A stretch of 64,000 nt of DNA from Cyclobacterium marinum DSM 745 (lineage in GTDB: Bacteria > Bacteroidota > Bacteroidia > Cytophagales > Cyclobacteriaceae), in contig NC_015914.1 of the NCBI RefSeq assembly GCF_000222485.1, forward strand, positions 3,110,501 to 3,174,500. Direction: 5' to 3'. Shown here in pieces: positions 63,711 through 64,000 of this stretch. Position numbers and translations under genes: made by a program. The notes under the pieces were generated by a model. The model ran no database searches. It saw nothing but the letters and a program-made list of their open reading frames with translations, and had not been told where the DNA came from. Position 1 is the first letter of the stretch. Every line of letters starts with the position of its first letter.

Positions 63711-63991
63711 TTTTCCAATATTAATTTCTGTGGCGGTTCTTCAATTTCAATAATGCCTAATGGCTGTATTTTTTTTGCTACTTCAGATTGTTTACTTGCA
63801 AACATGTATTCCGCTTCCAAAGTAGTAACATCAGCCCGAAGGTCTTCTACTTCTTGTTGAAGCCGATCTATTTTCCGGATGGTATTTTCAGCTTTATAAT
63901 TACTCCATATATAAGCCATTGCCAGAAAAGAGGCATATAGCAGTGGGAGTACCAATTTAATTGGAACGTTTTCCCCCACAATTGCACTCAT
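63707..63991 (-). CDS. ftsL: FtsL-like division protein
   Basis: A 94-residue bitopic protein: a short N-terminus, a transmembrane helix (about 13-28, VLPLLYASFLAMAYIW) and a periplasmic coiled coil (about 32-66, ENTIRKIDRLQQEVEDLRADVTTLEAEY). This is the topology of FtsL, and the position before ftsI confirms it; sequence is poorly conserved in the family. The start at 63991 is eight or nine bases from the window edge and a preceding gene (rsmH expected) would be cut by the edge. In one frame the bases before it end TGA overlapping the ATG (ATGA). Confidence 0.8.
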   Translation of the reverse strand: MSAIVGENVPIKLVLPLLYASFLAMAYIWSNYKAENTIRKIDRLQQEVEDLRADVTTLEAEYMFASKQSEVAKKIQPLGIIEIEEPPQKLILEK

Positions 63992-64000
63992 GTCAAGCTT

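Overview
The window looks like a chromosomal segment of a marine Bacteroidota bacterium, most likely order Cytophagales and close to Cyclobacterium/Cyclobacteriaceae. This is inferred from AT-rich DNA, a TAnnTTTG-type promoter, a TonB receptor/DUF4249 lipoprotein pair, a Bat-type VWA/TPR cluster, a glycine-lipid-type acyltransferase pair, an FtsZ ending in FLHDNVD, many secreted lipoproteins, and sulfatase, ThuA, DUF1080 and fucose genes suited to algal polysaccharide use. I saw no rRNA, tRNA or CRISPR array.

Layout. 1-8.6 kb: an edge-truncated membrane protein, a YciI-like protein and a surface protein. Then come a ThuA-like protein, two overlapping sulfatase genes, an MDR oxidoreductase and a decayed gene remnant. 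8.7-17.5 kb is mostly housekeeping: a bile-acid-symporter-like transporter, a queuosine-precursor transporter, RNase Z, a STAS protein, purC, a MORN-repeat protein, a thiolase and a three-gene Bat-like cluster. 17.9-26.5 kb: TonB receptor plus DUF4249, a short-chain dehydrogenase, then a tight run of glsA-like, glsB-like, aldo/keto reductase and fucP-like genes. 26.6-28.3 kb: one IS5/IS1182-type insertion sequence with distal imperfect inverted repeats.

28.4-35.6 kb is a sugar-acid and glycoside catabolic island: uxaC, a Tat-exported sugar isomerase/epimerase-like protein, two DUF1080 genes (one with two domains), a universal stress protein and a polyphosphate glucokinase. Two copies of the palindrome CAATCGATTG lie upstream of uxaC/isomerase and of the two-domain DUF1080 gene, which suggests one LacI-type regulator. 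36-50.2 kb: an outer-membrane barrel candidate, rfbA, a single-domain response regulator and sdhA-sdhB-ppx with no sdhC. A sterol-desaturase-like protein, a GreA/B-like factor, DUF3500 and FG-GAP secreted proteins, an atypical SDR, a purine nucleoside phosphorylase and an FMN reductase follow.

50.2-64 kb is a nearly complete division and cell-wall (dcw) cluster on the minus strand, in transcription order ftsL, ftsI, murE, mraY, murD, ftsW, murG, murC, ftsQ, ftsA, ftsZ. Most junctions overlap or are only a few bases apart. It ends in a perfect 34-bp palindrome shared by the stop codons of ftsZ and the convergent FMN reductase gene.

The most interesting signals are the shared palindromic operators in the catabolic island, the zero-loop palindrome at the ftsZ terminus, sdhAB without a membrane anchor, the glycine-lipid pair followed by fucose genes, and the insertion sequence carrying its own upstream hairpin. 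I see no clearly new multi-gene defence or mobile system. Functions are assigned from motifs and family resemblance read by eye, without database searches.
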